From positions 62,001 to 126,000 of the forward strand of contig NZ_FCOG02000002.1 of the NCBI RefSeq assembly GCF_001544975.2: a stretch of 64,000 nucleotides of DNA, read 5' to 3'. This DNA comes from Caballeronia arationis. Its GTDB lineage: Bacteria > Pseudomonadota > Gammaproteobacteria > Burkholderiales > Burkholderiaceae. Position numbers and translations under genes: made by a program. Positions 36,319 to 48,300 of the stretch are shown here, piece after piece. The notes below the pieces were generated by a model, which was not told where the DNA came from, searched no databases, and saw only the letters and a program-made list of their open reading frames with translations. Each line of letters opens with the position of its first letter. Position 1 is the stretch's first letter.

Positions 36319-36672
36319 ATGAGCACCGACACGACCACCGATCTCAAGAGCCGCCTCGCCGGCATCAACCAGCAGTTCGCCGCGCTCGGACAGGCGCAGC
36401 CCGCCGTGATGGGCGGCTTTCAGGCCGTGATGAAGGCCGCGACCCAGGAGGGCAGCGTGCCGGCGGCGTTCCGCGAACTCGTCGCGGTGGCGCTCGCCGT
36501 CCACAAGGGCTGCGACGACTGTGTGCTGTTCCATACGTCGCAGGCGCTGCGCCACCGGGCGACGCGCGCCCAGCTCACCGACGTGCTCGCCGTCAACATC
36601 GAAATGGGCGGGGGGCCGGGCGCGATGTACGCTTCGAAGGCGCTCGCCTACTTCGATGCGCTGAGCCAATAG
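36319..36672 (+). CDS. AhpD-like/carboxymuconolactone decarboxylase family protein
   Basis: A 117-residue helical protein with the AhpD-type core FRELVAVALAVHKGCDDCVLFHTSQALRH; CDDC plus the following H is the redox-active CxxC...H of this family. It lies 67 bases after acoC on the same strand and is often found with acetoin genes in Burkholderia. It may use lipoyl or thioredoxin-type electrons, as AhpD does with the E2 lipoyl domain; that is inference from family and context. Confidence 0.85.
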   Translation: MSTDTTTDLKSRLAGINQQFAALGQAQPAVMGGFQAVMKAATQEGSVPAAFRELVAVALAVHKGCDDCVLFHTSQALRHRATRAQLTDVLAVNIEMGGGPGAMYASKALAYFDALSQ

Positions 36673-36827
36673 CGCTTTCCTTTGGCTGACCGTCGTGCGC
36701 CAGCGCGCAAAGAGCGCGGTTGCATCGCGCGGTTCTTCGTTACCATGTTTCATGTGTTGGGCGAGCGGCGCTGACCGCTCGCCTTTTTGCGTGCCGCTCA
36801 CTTGCCGCTGTTCTTATCGTCCGACCG

Positions 36828-37589
36828 ATGCCCTTTGAAATCGTCAACACCGCCGCCGATGCCGGCAATCCGCTCGACGCCGAGGAGGCGCTGCTTGCGC
36901 ATGCGGCTGCGGGGCGCGCGGTGGCGCATCTGTGGGAGGCGCCGGTTTCACTCGTGCTTCCGCGCAGCTATCAGCGCCACGCCACGCTCGACGCGGCCCG
37001 CGACGCCTTCGCGCAGCGCGGCTGTCCGGTGTGGCTGCGCCTGTCGGGCGGCGGCCTGGTGCCGCAGGGACCGGGCATCCTGAACCTGAGCCTCGCGTAT
37101 CCGCTCGCGGGCACGATCGGCACAATGGCCGACGCCGTCTACCTGCATCTCTGCGCGATCCTGGCTGGCGCGCTGCATGAGCTCGGTATCGAAACGCACT
37201 GGCAGGAAGTGGAAGGCTCCTTCTGCGACGGCCGCTTCAACCTCGCATGGGGTCCCGCCGACGATGCGCGCAAGATCGCCGGCGCTGCGCAATACTGGCG
37301 GCGCGTGCCACAGTCTCCGGATTTGCGCGGCGAGTCCTTGTACGCGGTGCTCGCTCATGCGGTGTTGCTCGTCGATGCCGATCCGCTCGAGATCAACCGG
37401 CGCGCCAACGACTTTGAGTCGCTGATTGGCAGCGGCCGGCACTACGAAGCCGCGAAGGTGGTGAGCGTCGCGGACGCGCTCGCACGACAGGGCGCTGTCG
37501 TCGACGAGGACCTTCGCGCGACCGTGGCCCGCGCGCTCGGGGCGGCGGTCGTCGCGGCATCGCCGCCTCCGGTTCCATGGACTTCATGA
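36828..37589 (+). CDS. Lipoate-protein ligase A-like protein
   Basis: A 253-residue protein of the LplA/LipB fold. The lipoate-binding segment RLSGGGLVPQGPGILNLSLAYP has the GGG typical of the family but Q where many have H. The lysine motif ARKIAGAAQYWRR corresponds to the conserved KI-G-A-Q block. It probably attaches lipoate to the AcoC lipoyl domain. Located 155 bases after the AhpD-like gene; it may share the acetoin transcript. Start ATG 36828; the frame opens further upstream. Confidence 0.82.
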   Translation: MPFEIVNTAADAGNPLDAEEALLAHAAAGRAVAHLWEAPVSLVLPRSYQRHATLDAARDAFAQRGCPVWLRLSGGGLVPQGPGILNLSLAYPLAGTIGTMADAVYLHLCAILAGALHELGIETHWQEVEGSFCDGRFNLAWGPADDARKIAGAAQYWRRVPQSPDLRGESLYAVLAHAVLLVDADPLEINRRANDFESLIGSGRHYEAAKVVSVADALARQGAVVDEDLRATVARALGAAVVAASPPPVPWTS

Positions 37590-37626
37590 CGCGCTAACGG
37601 CTTGTTCACCTGCCTGGAGATCCGCC

Positions 37627-38457
37627 TTGTCGCTCAGCCGAATATCGAACGGGTTCTTCTTCGCGCTCTGGGTCGCGGTCTGCTCGGCCGCGCCCGAGTT
37701 CATCTGGCAGGGAATGCTGTCCGTGTTCGGCCACTTCACGCTGCGCGATGCAGCCGCGGCGCTTCTCATCGGCCTGATTCTCGCGTTCTTCGTCGAACCG
37801 CTGATCGAGCGGCTGCGCACCATGAGCCTCACGCCCGCTCACGCGAGCAAGAGCCCGGCGTTCGCCGCCTGCACGGCGATCGGCTTCGCGGTGGCGGCCG
37901 TCTGCGTGCACGAGGCGATCACCGTTTCCATCGCCGCGAGCCATACCAACGAGCAGGCCGCAGTGAATCTGCAGAACGCGGTCTCGCAAGCGCTCGAATG
38001 GGCCGGGACGCCGTTCGCGATCACCGTCGCATGGCTCTCGGCGCGCTCGCGGTCGTGGATCGCGTGGAGCGTCGCGGTCGCGGCTGCGCTGGTGGCCGTG
38101 CTGTCCGGCGTCGTATTCGAATGGGGGACGCTAGTCATCTTGACGAGCGCGCTGCCGGGCATCCTGATTCTTGCTGCGGGCATGTTTGCGGTGCGCGAGA
38201 CGTGGGATCACCACACGTTCCGGCGCTGCGCGCGCGTGACGGCGGTGACGGCGATCGTGTGGCTCGTCGTGACGGGGGCGTTGCAGGCGGGACTGTCGCT
38301 GGCTCACGTGCAGCGGTTCGAGGTCTACGACCTGAGCGAGTACTGGATCGACTTCCGGTTCTATCTGGGCTGGGTGGTCGGGCTCCTCGTCGCGCCGGAT
38401 TTCGTGGGGGCGCCGAGGATGCGGGCTTCGAGCGACGCGTGGCGGGGAAGGCGGTGA
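37627..38457 (+). CDS. Multi-pass membrane protein, unknown function
   Basis: A 276-residue protein with about six hydrophobic segments (for example AAAALLIGLILAFFV, WIAWSVAVAAALVAVLSGVVF, LVILTSALPGILILAAGMFAV). The start is a TTG with a GGAG 8 bases upstream. No motif identifies a function. It follows the lipoate ligase-like gene closely, but a link to acetoin metabolism is not evident. Confidence 0.65.
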   Translation: MSLSRISNGFFFALWVAVCSAAPEFIWQGMLSVFGHFTLRDAAAALLIGLILAFFVEPLIERLRTMSLTPAHASKSPAFAACTAIGFAVAAVCVHEAITVSIAASHTNEQAAVNLQNAVSQALEWAGTPFAITVAWLSARSRSWIAWSVAVAAALVAVLSGVVFEWGTLVILTSALPGILILAAGMFAVRETWDHHTFRRCARVTAVTAIVWLVVTGALQAGLSLAHVQRFEVYDLSEYWIDFRFYLGWVVGLLVAPDFVGAPRMRASSDAWRGRR

Positions 38458-38547
38458 GGCGTGCGCGATGGCATCGCGAGGTGAGCGGACCGGGTGTACC
38501 GCCGCACGCACGCGATCAAACAGGCAGCGCTGGCCGCAACGCTTTCC

Positions 38548-39063
38548 TCAGCTCGAAGGCGGCGGGGGCGGCGGCATCCCTGGCGGCGGTGGCGGAGGCG
38601 GTGGCGCGTATGCACGGGTGCCCGGCGCTGAAATCACACGTCCGCTGACCGGCACGCGATCGCCGGCTGCATACATGCATTGCAGGTACGCGTAGTCATA
38701 ACGCCGCTGCACCTCGTATCCCGCGCCCTGAGCGTTGCCGAACCCGACGAGGCTCCCCGCGAGCAAACCCACCCCGGCGCCGGCGGCCGCGCCTGCGCCG
38801 CCATTGAACGCCGCTCCGGCCGCGGCGCCGAGTGCCGTGCCGACAGCCGCGCTTCCCAAGGCGCTCGTGGTGGCCGCCTGGTCAGCGGTTACGCCGCCCA
38901 CCTGGTGGTACGCGAACTCGCGGCATGCGCCGTCGTCGGCGCGGAACTGGTCGAAGGTCTTGCCGGTGCCGGGGAGCGCCATGACGCTCGGCGTCGTCGG
39001 CAGGACAGTGCACGCGCTGACGCACGTCAGCGTGGCGAGTAGTGCGATGGTTGAACGGGCCAT
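38548..39063 (-). CDS. Outer-membrane lipoprotein with glycine-zipper region
   Basis: A 171-residue lipoprotein. The lipobox is CVSAC with the modified cysteine near residue 18. The middle (ALGSAAVGTALGAAAGAAFNGGAGAAAGAG to AGSLVGFGNAQGAG) is a glycine zipper that can insert in membranes. The C-terminal 20 residues are nearly all proline and glycine (PPPPPPPPGMPPPPPPSS). A block YDYAYLQCMYAAGDRVP is typical of Burkholderia glycine-zipper lipoproteins. It is followed on the same strand upstream by another exported protein gene. Confidence 0.8.
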   Translation of the reverse strand: MARSTIALLATLTCVSACTVLPTTPSVMALPGTGKTFDQFRADDGACREFAYHQVGGVTADQAATTSALGSAAVGTALGAAAGAAFNGGAGAAAGAGVGLLAGSLVGFGNAQGAGYEVQRRYDYAYLQCMYAAGDRVPVSGRVISAPGTRAYAPPPPPPPPGMPPPPPPSS

Positions 39064-39089
39064 GTTGCCGGGACGATGCGCTCGATGCG

Positions 39090-39425
39090 TCAATTGGAAG
39101 GGGCCGGTTGCGGCGCGACTTCGCGCCATCCGCCGGGGCACTGCTTCACGTACGGGTAGTAGGCCCTCGATGCGTCGCAGTAATACCAGTATCCGCTCGA
39201 CTGGGCGGAACCGCCCGCCGGCTGCCCCTGTTCGACGTAGGCTTGCGGCGCGGCCGGCACGGCGACGACGGGCGGCGGCGGATAGTAATAGTACGGAACG
39301 GGCGCGACCGGATAATAGAGCGGCCCGCCGATGAACACGCCGACGTGCCCGCCCGCATTCGCCGACCCGCAGGCGAACGCAGCGGCCAGGACCGGCAGCG
39401 CGGCGAATATTCTCAGGGATTGCAC
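39090..39425 (-). CDS. Small exported Tyr/Pro-rich protein
   Basis: A 111-residue protein with a signal peptide (MQSLRIFAALPVLAAAFACGSANA). The mature part is rich in Pro and Tyr (YYPVAPVPYYYYPPPP) and ends with a WYYCDASRAYYPYVKQCPGGW block that is widespread in proteobacterial envelope proteins of unknown role. It ends 27 bases before the lipoprotein gene starts; the two may be co-transcribed. Confidence 0.7.
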   Translation of the reverse strand: MQSLRIFAALPVLAAAFACGSANAGGHVGVFIGGPLYYPVAPVPYYYYPPPPVVAVPAAPQAYVEQGQPAGGSAQSSGYWYYCDASRAYYPYVKQCPGGWREVAPQPAPSN

Positions 39426-39655
39426 GGCGATCTCCTCGTTCGGCGTGTTGCGCCGTCAGCCTCGAAGTGGAGCACCTACGCACTTACAGGAGAACGGCCA
39501 GCGGCGAGCACCGCATCATGCAACGCTATGCCGATTGCGCCTGAAATTCAATTACAGGCGCGCCCGGGATTTTTTCGGCGCGTTACGCGGGGGAGGAATG
39601 TAAGGATGGCGAAGCGCGATCGCCCGCAGGCGATGCATGCGACGGCTGCCCGAGC

Positions 39656-40813
39656 TCAGGCCAGGAGCGAGACTGCCTTGACCTGCGCCCAGACCCGCGC
39701 GCCGACGTGGAGACCGAGGTGATCGTATGAGTAGCGCGTGATGCGCGAAAGGAGCGGCGTGCCGTCGATGTCGAGCCGCACCATCATCTGTGCCGGGTCC
39801 GCGGCCGGTTCCATCGCGACGACGGTCGCGGGCAGCACGTTGAGCACGCTCGTGTCGCTGGCCGCGCTCGACGCGAGGCTCACGTCGCGCGCCCGGACGA
39901 CGATCCGCATCGGCCGGCCCGCCGGCAGCGCCGCATGCACGACCCGCAGCGACGCGCGCCCGCCCGGCAGGCCGAGCGTTAGCAACCCGTATGTTGCATC
40001 GTGTGCACCTACCATGCCTTCGATCACGACCGAGGCGTCGTCGGCCATCGTCATCGGCACGAGGCGCGCGAGTGTCTGAGCGATCGGGCCGCTCGCGAGC
40101 GCGCGGCCGTTCTCCAGCAGCACCAGATGGTCGGCGAGCCGCGCTACTTCCTCGGGCGCGTGGCTGACGTAGAGGATCGGGATGTCGAGTTCGTCGTGCA
40201 AACGTTCGAGATACGGGAGGATTTCAAGCTTGCGCTTCTGGTCGAGCGACGCGAGCGGCTCGTCGAGCAGCAGGAGACGCGGACTCGTGAGCAGCGCGCG
40301 CGCAATCCCGACGCGCTGCTTCTCGCCGCCCGACAGACCCGCCGGCATGCGATCCAGCAGATGGCCGATACCGAGCAGCCCGGCGGCCTGCGCGAGATCG
40401 ACGCGACGCGCCGTCGCGGGAACGCGGCTCATGCCGTAGCGCAGATTGCGCTCGACCGTCAGATGCGGGAAAAGGCTCGCCTCCTGGAAGACGTAGCCGA
40501 GCGGGCGCTTGTGCGTCGGCAGGAAGATGCCGTTCGCGGTGTCGAGCCACGTTTCGCCGTTGACACAAAGGCGCCCGCGGGTGGGCTTCGTGAGGCCGGC
40601 GAGGCAGCGCAGGACCGTCGTCTTGCCGGAGCCCGAATGACCGAAGAGCGCGGTGACGCCGCGTCCGGGCAGACGCACGTCGACGTCGAGCGTGAACCCG
40701 CCCTGCTGGACCAGAAAGCGCGCCTCGATTCCAGCGGGCGCGGCATCGGCATCGGCGCGGCCGGTCGCGATGCCTTCAGGAGTGGCCGGCGCCTGGGAAT
40801 CACTCATCGTCAT
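39656..40813 (-). CDS. modC: Molybdate ABC transporter ATP-binding protein
   Basis: A 385-residue ModC. Walker [10 protein letters not shown] follows [14 protein letters not shown], the signature is LSGGEKQR, Walker B is [12 protein letters not shown] and the C-terminal 130 residues form the molybdate-binding TOBE domain ([26 protein letters not shown]). It begins with MTMS at 40813. Third gene of modABC. Confidence 0.93.
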   Translation of the reverse strand: MTMSDSQAPATPEGIATGRADADAAPAGIEARFLVQQGGFTLDVDVRLPGRGVTALFGHSGSGKTTVLRCLAGLTKPTRGRLCVNGETWLDTANGIFLPTHKRPLGYVFQEASLFPHLTVERNLRYGMSRVPATARRVDLAQAAGLLGIGHLLDRMPAGLSGGEKQRVGIARALLTSPRLLLLDEPLASLDQKRKLEILPYLERLHDELDIPILYVSHAPEEVARLADHLVLLENGRALASGPIAQTLARLVPMTMADDASVVIEGMVGAHDATYGLLTLGLPGGRASLRVVHAALPAGRPMRIVVRARDVSLASSAASDTSVLNVLPATVVAMEPAADPAQMMVRLDIDGTPLLSRITRYSYDHLGLHVGARVWAQVKAVSLLA

Positions 40814-40830
40814 TCAGGAAAAAACGAGCG

Positions 40831-41511
40831 TCAGACATAGGCGGAAGGCGTGCGCCGGGTCGAATAGAGCGCGAGGAGCACGAGAAACGAGAACACGACC
40901 ATGCCGCCCGCGAGCCAGTGCGCCTGCGCGTATTCAAGCGCCTCGACGTGATCGAAAATCTGCACCGACACCACGCGCGTCCTGCCCGGAATGTTGCCGC
41001 CGATCATCAGCACGACGCCGAACTCGCCGACCGTGTGCGCAAAGCCGAGAATCGTCGCGGTCACGATGCCCGGTCGAGCGAGCGGCAGCACCACCGAGAA
41101 GAAGCAGTCCCACGGGCTCGCGCGAAGCGTCGCGGCGGCTTCGAGCGGACGGTCGCCGATGGCTTCGAACGCGTTCTGAAGCGGCTGCACGACGAACGGC
41201 ATCGAATAAAGCACCGAGCCGACGACAAGCCCCGCGAACGTGAACGGCAAAAGACCCCAGCCGAGCGATTGCGTCAACTGCCCGACCTTTCCGTTCGGTC
41301 CCATCGCGACGAGCAAATAAAAGCCGATGACGGTCGGCGGCAGCACGAGCGGCAACGCGACAATCGCGCCGACCGGCCCCTTCAGCCGCGAGCGCGTGCG
41401 GGCGAGCCACAACGCGAGCGGCGTCCCGACGATCAGCAGCATCAGCGTCGCGAGCGACGCGAGCTGGACGGTAAGCCAGATCGCTTCGAAGTCGGCACGG
41501 GTGAGCGGCAT
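40831..41511 (-). CDS. modB: Molybdate ABC transporter permease
   Basis: A 226-residue permease with five or six membrane helices. The coupling-helix region [53 protein letters not shown] is characteristic of ModB. It lies 10 bases from modA and 17 from modC. Confidence 0.94.
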   Translation of the reverse strand: MPLTRADFEAIWLTVQLASLATLMLLIVGTPLALWLARTRSRLKGPVGAIVALPLVLPPTVIGFYLLVAMGPNGKVGQLTQSLGWGLLPFTFAGLVVGSVLYSMPFVVQPLQNAFEAIGDRPLEAAATLRASPWDCFFSVVLPLARPGIVTATILGFAHTVGEFGVVLMIGGNIPGRTRVVSVQIFDHVEALEYAQAHWLAGGMVVFSFLVLLALYSTRRTPSAYV

Positions 41512-41521
41512 CTTGCTGCAA

Positions 41522-43593
<2,072 letters not shown>

Positions 43594-43626
43594 GGGCAGG
43601 TCCGGGTTCGTTTGGCGTCGACTGGC

Positions 43627-44760
43627 TCAGTCTTTGCCGAGCGCGATATAGCGTTCGAGATGATGGTCTTCGTCGCCGAACTGGTGGTCGATCATGACGA
43701 GGCGCTTGGCATAGTGCGCGAGCGGCAGTTCCCACGTCATGCCGATGCCGCCGTGCAACTGGATGCACTCTTCGGCGACGCGCGCGCCGATGCGCCCGAT
43801 GCTGTATTTCGCAGCCGACAGCGCTCGCTCGCGCGCGACGCGTCCCGCGCCGAGCGCGGCCGCCGCATTGATGACAGCCGAGCGCGCCTGTTCGATGTCG
43901 AGCAGCAGGTCGGCCATGCGATGCTGCAACGCCTGAAAGCTGCCAATGGCGACGCCGAACTGCTTGCGCGTGCGCAGGTAGTCGAGCGTGAAGTCCTTCG
44001 CGACGTCCATCGCGCCGAGCGCTTCGGCGCAAAGCGCGAGCACGCCGAAGCCGATGCCGCGTTCGAGCGTCGCGAAACCGGCGTCCGGCGCGCCGAGGAG
44101 CGCGTCGGCGGGCAGGCGCACGTCGTCCAGCGCGACTTCGGCGGCGCGTCCGCCTTCGATCGTGCGATAGCCGCGCACGCTCACGCCGGCCGTGTCGCGC
44201 GGGACGAGAAAGAGCGAGATGCCGTCTTCGGCATCGTCCGGGCCGCGTGTGCGCGCCGAGACGAGGAACACGTCGGCGGCTTCGCCCTGCTGCACGACGC
44301 CCTTCGCGCCGTTCAGCGTCCACTGGCCGTCGGCGGCGCGGGTTGCGCGCGTCGATACCCGCGCGAGTTCGTAGTGCGAGCCGGGTTCGTCGTGCGCGAG
44401 CGCCGCGACGGCCGTGCCTTCGATCAACCGCGCGACGAGCGCTTTCTGTGCGTCGCTGCCGGCCGCGGCGACCATCCGCCCGACGACGAGCGCGCCGAGA
44501 AACGGCTCCACGACGAGTCCGCGCCCGAGGCTTTCGAACACAACGGCGATGTCGAAGCCTTCGCCGCCGAATCCGCCGTCGGCTTCGCCGAACAGCGCGC
44601 CGACGATCCCCAGTTCCGCGAAACGGCCCCACATCTCGCGGCTGAAGCCGGTGGCCGAGCGCGCGATGGCGTCGCGCGTCTCGAAGCCGTACTGCTCGGC
44701 GATGAAGCGATTCAATGTGTCCGCCAGCATGCGGCGGTCTTCGGTATGTTGGAAGTCCAT
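43627..44760 (-). CDS. Acyl-CoA dehydrogenase family protein
   Basis: A 377-residue member of the acyl-CoA dehydrogenase family (MDFQHTEDRRMLADTLNRFI start, WGRFAELGIVGALFGEADGG, HDEPGSHYE, CIQLHGGIGMTWELPLAHY). FAD-binding and fold blocks are present. The canonical TEP/S flavin loop is altered (HDEPGS), so it may be the non-catalytic partner of the neighbouring dehydrogenase. It lies 13 bases after that gene. Confidence 0.87.
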   Translation of the reverse strand: MDFQHTEDRRMLADTLNRFIAEQYGFETRDAIARSATGFSREMWGRFAELGIVGALFGEADGGFGGEGFDIAVVFESLGRGLVVEPFLGALVVGRMVAAAGSDAQKALVARLIEGTAVAALAHDEPGSHYELARVSTRATRAADGQWTLNGAKGVVQQGEAADVFLVSARTRGPDDAEDGISLFLVPRDTAGVSVRGYRTIEGGRAAEVALDDVRLPADALLGAPDAGFATLERGIGFGVLALCAEALGAMDVAKDFTLDYLRTRKQFGVAIGSFQALQHRMADLLLDIEQARSAVINAAAALGAGRVARERALSAAKYSIGRIGARVAEECIQLHGGIGMTWELPLAHYAKRLVMIDHQFGDEDHHLERYIALGKD

Positions 44761-44773
44761 CGCGCGCGTCCCC

Positions 44774-45982
44774 TTACAGTCCCAGGATCATCTTCGAGAT
44801 GATGTTCTTCTGGATTTCGTTCGAGCCGCCGAAAATCGACAGCTTGCGGTTGTTGAAATACATCGCGGCGGCGCTCGCGGCTCCTTCCGGACCGACCGGC
44901 GGCTCGTCGTAACCTTCGTCGAGCGCCTCGTCGATGAACGGGCGCGCGTACGGCCCCATCGCGCGGCGCATCAGCGACGAAATCTCCTGGCGAATCTCGG
45001 TGCCGCGAATCTTGAGCATCGAGCTTTCGGCGCCTGGCACGCCGCCGCCCGCGACCGCCGCGATCACGCGCAGGTTGGTCGTCTTCATGTTTTCCAGATC
45101 GATTTCGACGCGGGCCATGCGCGCCGCGAACATGGGATCGTCGGCGAGCGGGCGGCCGTTGCGGGTGAGCTTCGCCGCGACCTTGTGCAGGCGCTCCAGC
45201 GCCGCGACCGAAAAGCCGACGCCCGCGATATTCGTGCGCTCGTAGGTGAGCAGATACTTCGCGTAGGTCCAGCCCTTGTGTTCCTCGCCGACGAGGTTCG
45301 CAGCCGGCACGCGCACGTCCGTGAAGAACACTTCGTTGATCTCGTGCTCGCCGTCGAGCGTCAAGATCGGGCGCACTTCGACGCCCGGCGTGTTCATGTC
45401 GACGAGCAGGAAGCTGATGCCTTCCTGCTTGCGCACGTCGGTCGCGGTGCGCACGAGGCAGAAGATCATGTTCGCGTGCTGGCCGAGCGTGGTCCACGTC
45501 TTCTGGCCGTTCACGAGGTAATGCTCGCCGTTCTCGTCGATGCCGCGCACGGCTGTCGTCCTGACCGCCGCGAGGTCGGAGCCCGCGCCGGGTTCGGAAT
45601 AGCCCTGGCACCACCAGTCGGAGCCGTCGAGGATGCGCGGCAGCCAGTGGCGCTTCTGCGCGTCGCTGCCGTACTTGATGATCACCGGCCCGAGCATGTT
45701 TACGCCGAACGGCACCACGCGCGGCGCGCCGGCGAGCGCGCATTCGTTCTCGAAGATGAACTTCTGCACGGCGTTCCAGCCCGGGCCGCCCTGTTCGCGC
45801 GGCCAGTGATTCGCGAGCCAACCCTGTCCGTTCAGGATCGCGTGCCATTCGGCCATGTCGGCGCGCGTCAGGCGCCGGCCGTTGCGGACTTTATCGGAGA
45901 GCCGTTGCGGAAGCTTGTCTTGCAGGAAGCGCACGACCTGCTCGCGAAACGCTTCCTCTTCGGGGGTGAAGTTCAGGTCCAT
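44774..45982 (-). CDS. Acyl-CoA dehydrogenase
   Basis: A 402-residue acyl-CoA dehydrogenase. Blocks seen are WLANHWPREQGGPGW, CQGYSEPGAGSDLA (flavin loop), FLLVDMNTPGVEVRPI, VPAANLVGEEHKGW and FGGSNEIQKNIISKMIL at the C-terminus. It would oxidise an acyl-CoA to the enoyl-CoA, feeding the FadB-like protein encoded upstream. Pairs with a second, shorter dehydrogenase, as in heteromeric enzymes that act on branched or ring-containing side chains. Confidence 0.92.
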   Translation of the reverse strand: MDLNFTPEEEAFREQVVRFLQDKLPQRLSDKVRNGRRLTRADMAEWHAILNGQGWLANHWPREQGGPGWNAVQKFIFENECALAGAPRVVPFGVNMLGPVIIKYGSDAQKRHWLPRILDGSDWWCQGYSEPGAGSDLAAVRTTAVRGIDENGEHYLVNGQKTWTTLGQHANMIFCLVRTATDVRKQEGISFLLVDMNTPGVEVRPILTLDGEHEINEVFFTDVRVPAANLVGEEHKGWTYAKYLLTYERTNIAGVGFSVAALERLHKVAAKLTRNGRPLADDPMFAARMARVEIDLENMKTTNLRVIAAVAGGGVPGAESSMLKIRGTEIRQEISSLMRRAMGPYARPFIDEALDEGYDEPPVGPEGAASAAAMYFNNRKLSIFGGSNEIQKNIISKMILGL

Positions 45983-46067
45983 GATGGGCTTCTTTCGGTG
46001 AAGTTCGATGCGATCCCGCGCGACGCATGACGCGTCGCGCGGATTTCAGGCTTTGCGCCGAAGAGGA

Positions 46068-48188
46068 TCACGCGGCTTGATTGAGGCTCGCAAAATCGGC
46101 GCCGCGCTCGACGAGATCGACGATCAGCGGCGACGGCTGCCAGAACTGCGGATCTTCCTTCGCGAACTCGCGAATATCGGCGAGCACCTTCGCGAGGCCG
46201 ACCGTATCGGCGTATTTCATCGGGCCGCCGCGATGGCGCGGGAAGCCGTATCCGTAGAGAAACGCGACGTCCACGTCGAGCGGGCGCAGCGCGATGCCCT
46301 CGTGCACGACGTTCGAGCCTTCGTTGATCATCGCGGCCATGTAGCGGCGGATGATTTCGTCGTCGGAGAATTCACGCGGCGCGACGCCCGCGCGCTGGCG
46401 CTCCGCATCGATGATCGCCTCGACTTCCGGGTCCGGCGTGCCGCTGCGGGCGCCGTCCGGATACAGGTAGAAGCCGCGCCCGGTCTTTTGCCCGAACCAG
46501 CCGCGCTCGCAGAGCCGGTCCGCGATCTGCACGTAGCGCGCGTTCGGATCGCGCGTAGCGGAGCGGCGCTTTCTCGCCGCCCAGCCGATGTCGCCGCCCG
46601 CCAGGTCGATCACCTGGAACGGCCCCATCGGGAAGCCGAATTCCCGCACCGCGCGATCGATCTGGTAAGGCGACGCGCCGTCTTCCATCATGTGATCGGC
46701 GGCCGTGCGGTACACCGCCAGCACGCGATTGCCGATGAAACCGTCGCACACGCCCGCGCGCACCGGCACCTTGCGCAGCTTTTTCGCGAACTCGAACGCG
46801 GTCGCGACCACATCCGCGCCAACCTTCGCCGGCACGACTACTTCGAGCAGCTTCATCAGGTTCGCGGGCGAGAAGAAGTGCAGGCCGATCACGTCGGCGG
46901 GACGCGAGACGCTGGCGGCGATCGCGTCGATATCGAGATACGACGTGTTGGTTGCCAGCACCGCCCCCGGCTTGCAGACGCGATCAAGTTCCGCGAACAC
47001 GGCTTTTTTCACGTCGAGGTCTTCGAAGACCGCCTCGATCGCGACATCGACGGCTGCCAGCGCATCGTAGGACGTGCTGCCGGTCCAGCGGCTCATCACG
47101 TCGGCTTTTGCTTCCGGCGTCATGCGGCCCTTTGCGATCTGTCCGTCGTAGACCTTCTCGACATGCGCGCGGCCGCGCGAGAGCGAGGCCTCGTCGCGCT
47201 CGATCATCGTCACGGGCAGGCCCGCGTCGAGCGCGGCCACCGCGATGCCCGCGCCCATCGTGCCGCCGCCGATCACGCCTACGCTCGCGATCGCGCGCGG
47301 CTTCGCCGTGCGCGTCTCCGGCGCCTTCAGCACTTCGCGCTCGGCGAAGAACGCGTGGATCAGGCCGGCGCGCTGCGGGCTGTCGATGCATTGCAGGAAA
47401 AGCTGGCGCTCGTGGCGCAGGCCGTCGTCGAAGGGAAGTTCGAGCGCGGCCTGAACCGCGTCGACGATTTTCAGCGGCGAGAACAATCCGCGCGATTTCT
47501 TCGCCGTCTGTTCGCGTGCCGCTTCGATCGCGGCGCGGCTCGTGCGACGGTCGGAGAGGCCAGCGGCGTCGCGGGTGCGGCGCACCGGCGCGCGCGCGGC
47601 GAGCAGTTCCTGCGTGTAGGCGAGGCCGTCGGCGAGTGCCTCGCCCGACTTGCCGACGCGATCCACGAGGCCGAGCTTGTGCGCTTCTTCCGCGCCGATG
47701 TGGCGCCCGCTCAGGATCAGGTTGAGTGCGGCTTGCGCGCCGATCAGGCGCGGCGTGCGCTGCGTGCCGCCCGCGCCCGGCAGCAGGCCGAGCGTGACTT
47801 CGGGCAGTCCGAGCTTCGCGCCCGCGACGGCCAGCCGGTAGTGCGCCGCGAGCGCGACTTCGAGGCCGCCACCGAGCGCCGCGCCGTGGATTGCGGCGAC
47901 GACCGGTTTCGCGCACGCTTCGATCCGGTTGCAGACGTCGGGCAGCGAGGGCGGCATCGGCAGCTTGCCGAATTCGCGGATATCCGCGCCGCCGATGAAG
48001 TTGCGCCCCGCGCCGACGATCAGGACCGCCTGGACGCCGCTGTCTTCGTCGGCCCGTTCGATGGCGGCGGAAAGTCCGCGCCGGACGTCCACGCCGAGTG
48101 CGTTGACGGGCGGATTGTCGACGGTCACGACGAGCACGCCGTCGCGCAATTCGGTTTTGACGGGAGCGTCGGCTAGTTGAGCGTTCAT
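46068..48188 (-). CDS. Bifunctional enoyl-CoA hydratase/3-hydroxyacyl-CoA dehydrogenase (FadB/FadJ-like)
   Basis: A 706-residue protein. The first 190 residues are a crotonase domain (IVGAGRNFIGGADIREF, AIHGAALGGGLEVALAAHYRLA, ALGLPEVTLGLLPGAGGTQR). From about residue 290 an NAD-binding 3-hydroxyacyl-CoA dehydrogenase follows (VGVIGGGTMGAGIA, GLHFFSPANLMKLLEVV, GNRVLAVY). It hydrates an enoyl-CoA and oxidises the hydroxyacyl-CoA. No thiolase gene is adjacent. It lies downstream of the LysR gene on the same strand. Confidence 0.94.
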   Translation of the reverse strand: MNAQLADAPVKTELRDGVLVVTVDNPPVNALGVDVRRGLSAAIERADEDSGVQAVLIVGAGRNFIGGADIREFGKLPMPPSLPDVCNRIEACAKPVVAAIHGAALGGGLEVALAAHYRLAVAGAKLGLPEVTLGLLPGAGGTQRTPRLIGAQAALNLILSGRHIGAEEAHKLGLVDRVGKSGEALADGLAYTQELLAARAPVRRTRDAAGLSDRRTSRAAIEAAREQTAKKSRGLFSPLKIVDAVQAALELPFDDGLRHERQLFLQCIDSPQRAGLIHAFFAEREVLKAPETRTAKPRAIASVGVIGGGTMGAGIAVAALDAGLPVTMIERDEASLSRGRAHVEKVYDGQIAKGRMTPEAKADVMSRWTGSTSYDALAAVDVAIEAVFEDLDVKKAVFAELDRVCKPGAVLATNTSYLDIDAIAASVSRPADVIGLHFFSPANLMKLLEVVVPAKVGADVVATAFEFAKKLRKVPVRAGVCDGFIGNRVLAVYRTAADHMMEDGASPYQIDRAVREFGFPMGPFQVIDLAGGDIGWAARKRRSATRDPNARYVQIADRLCERGWFGQKTGRGFYLYPDGARSGTPDPEVEAIIDAERQRAGVAPREFSDDEIIRRYMAAMINEGSNVVHEGIALRPLDVDVAFLYGYGFPRHRGGPMKYADTVGLAKVLADIREFAKEDPQFWQPSPLIVDLVERGADFASLNQAA

Positions 48189-48300
48189 CGTGCTAAGTCT
48201 CCTGATTGTTTGAACGTATTGTGGGCTGACCTGCCGGTATTGACAATTCCAATTGAGATTGATGGACTGTTAATTCAGAATTGACAAAGCGTGCGACGAG

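Noticed and set aside
38568..38620. GC-rich repeat near the lipoprotein 3' end
   Set aside because: It is the coding sequence of the proline-rich tail, not a separate element.
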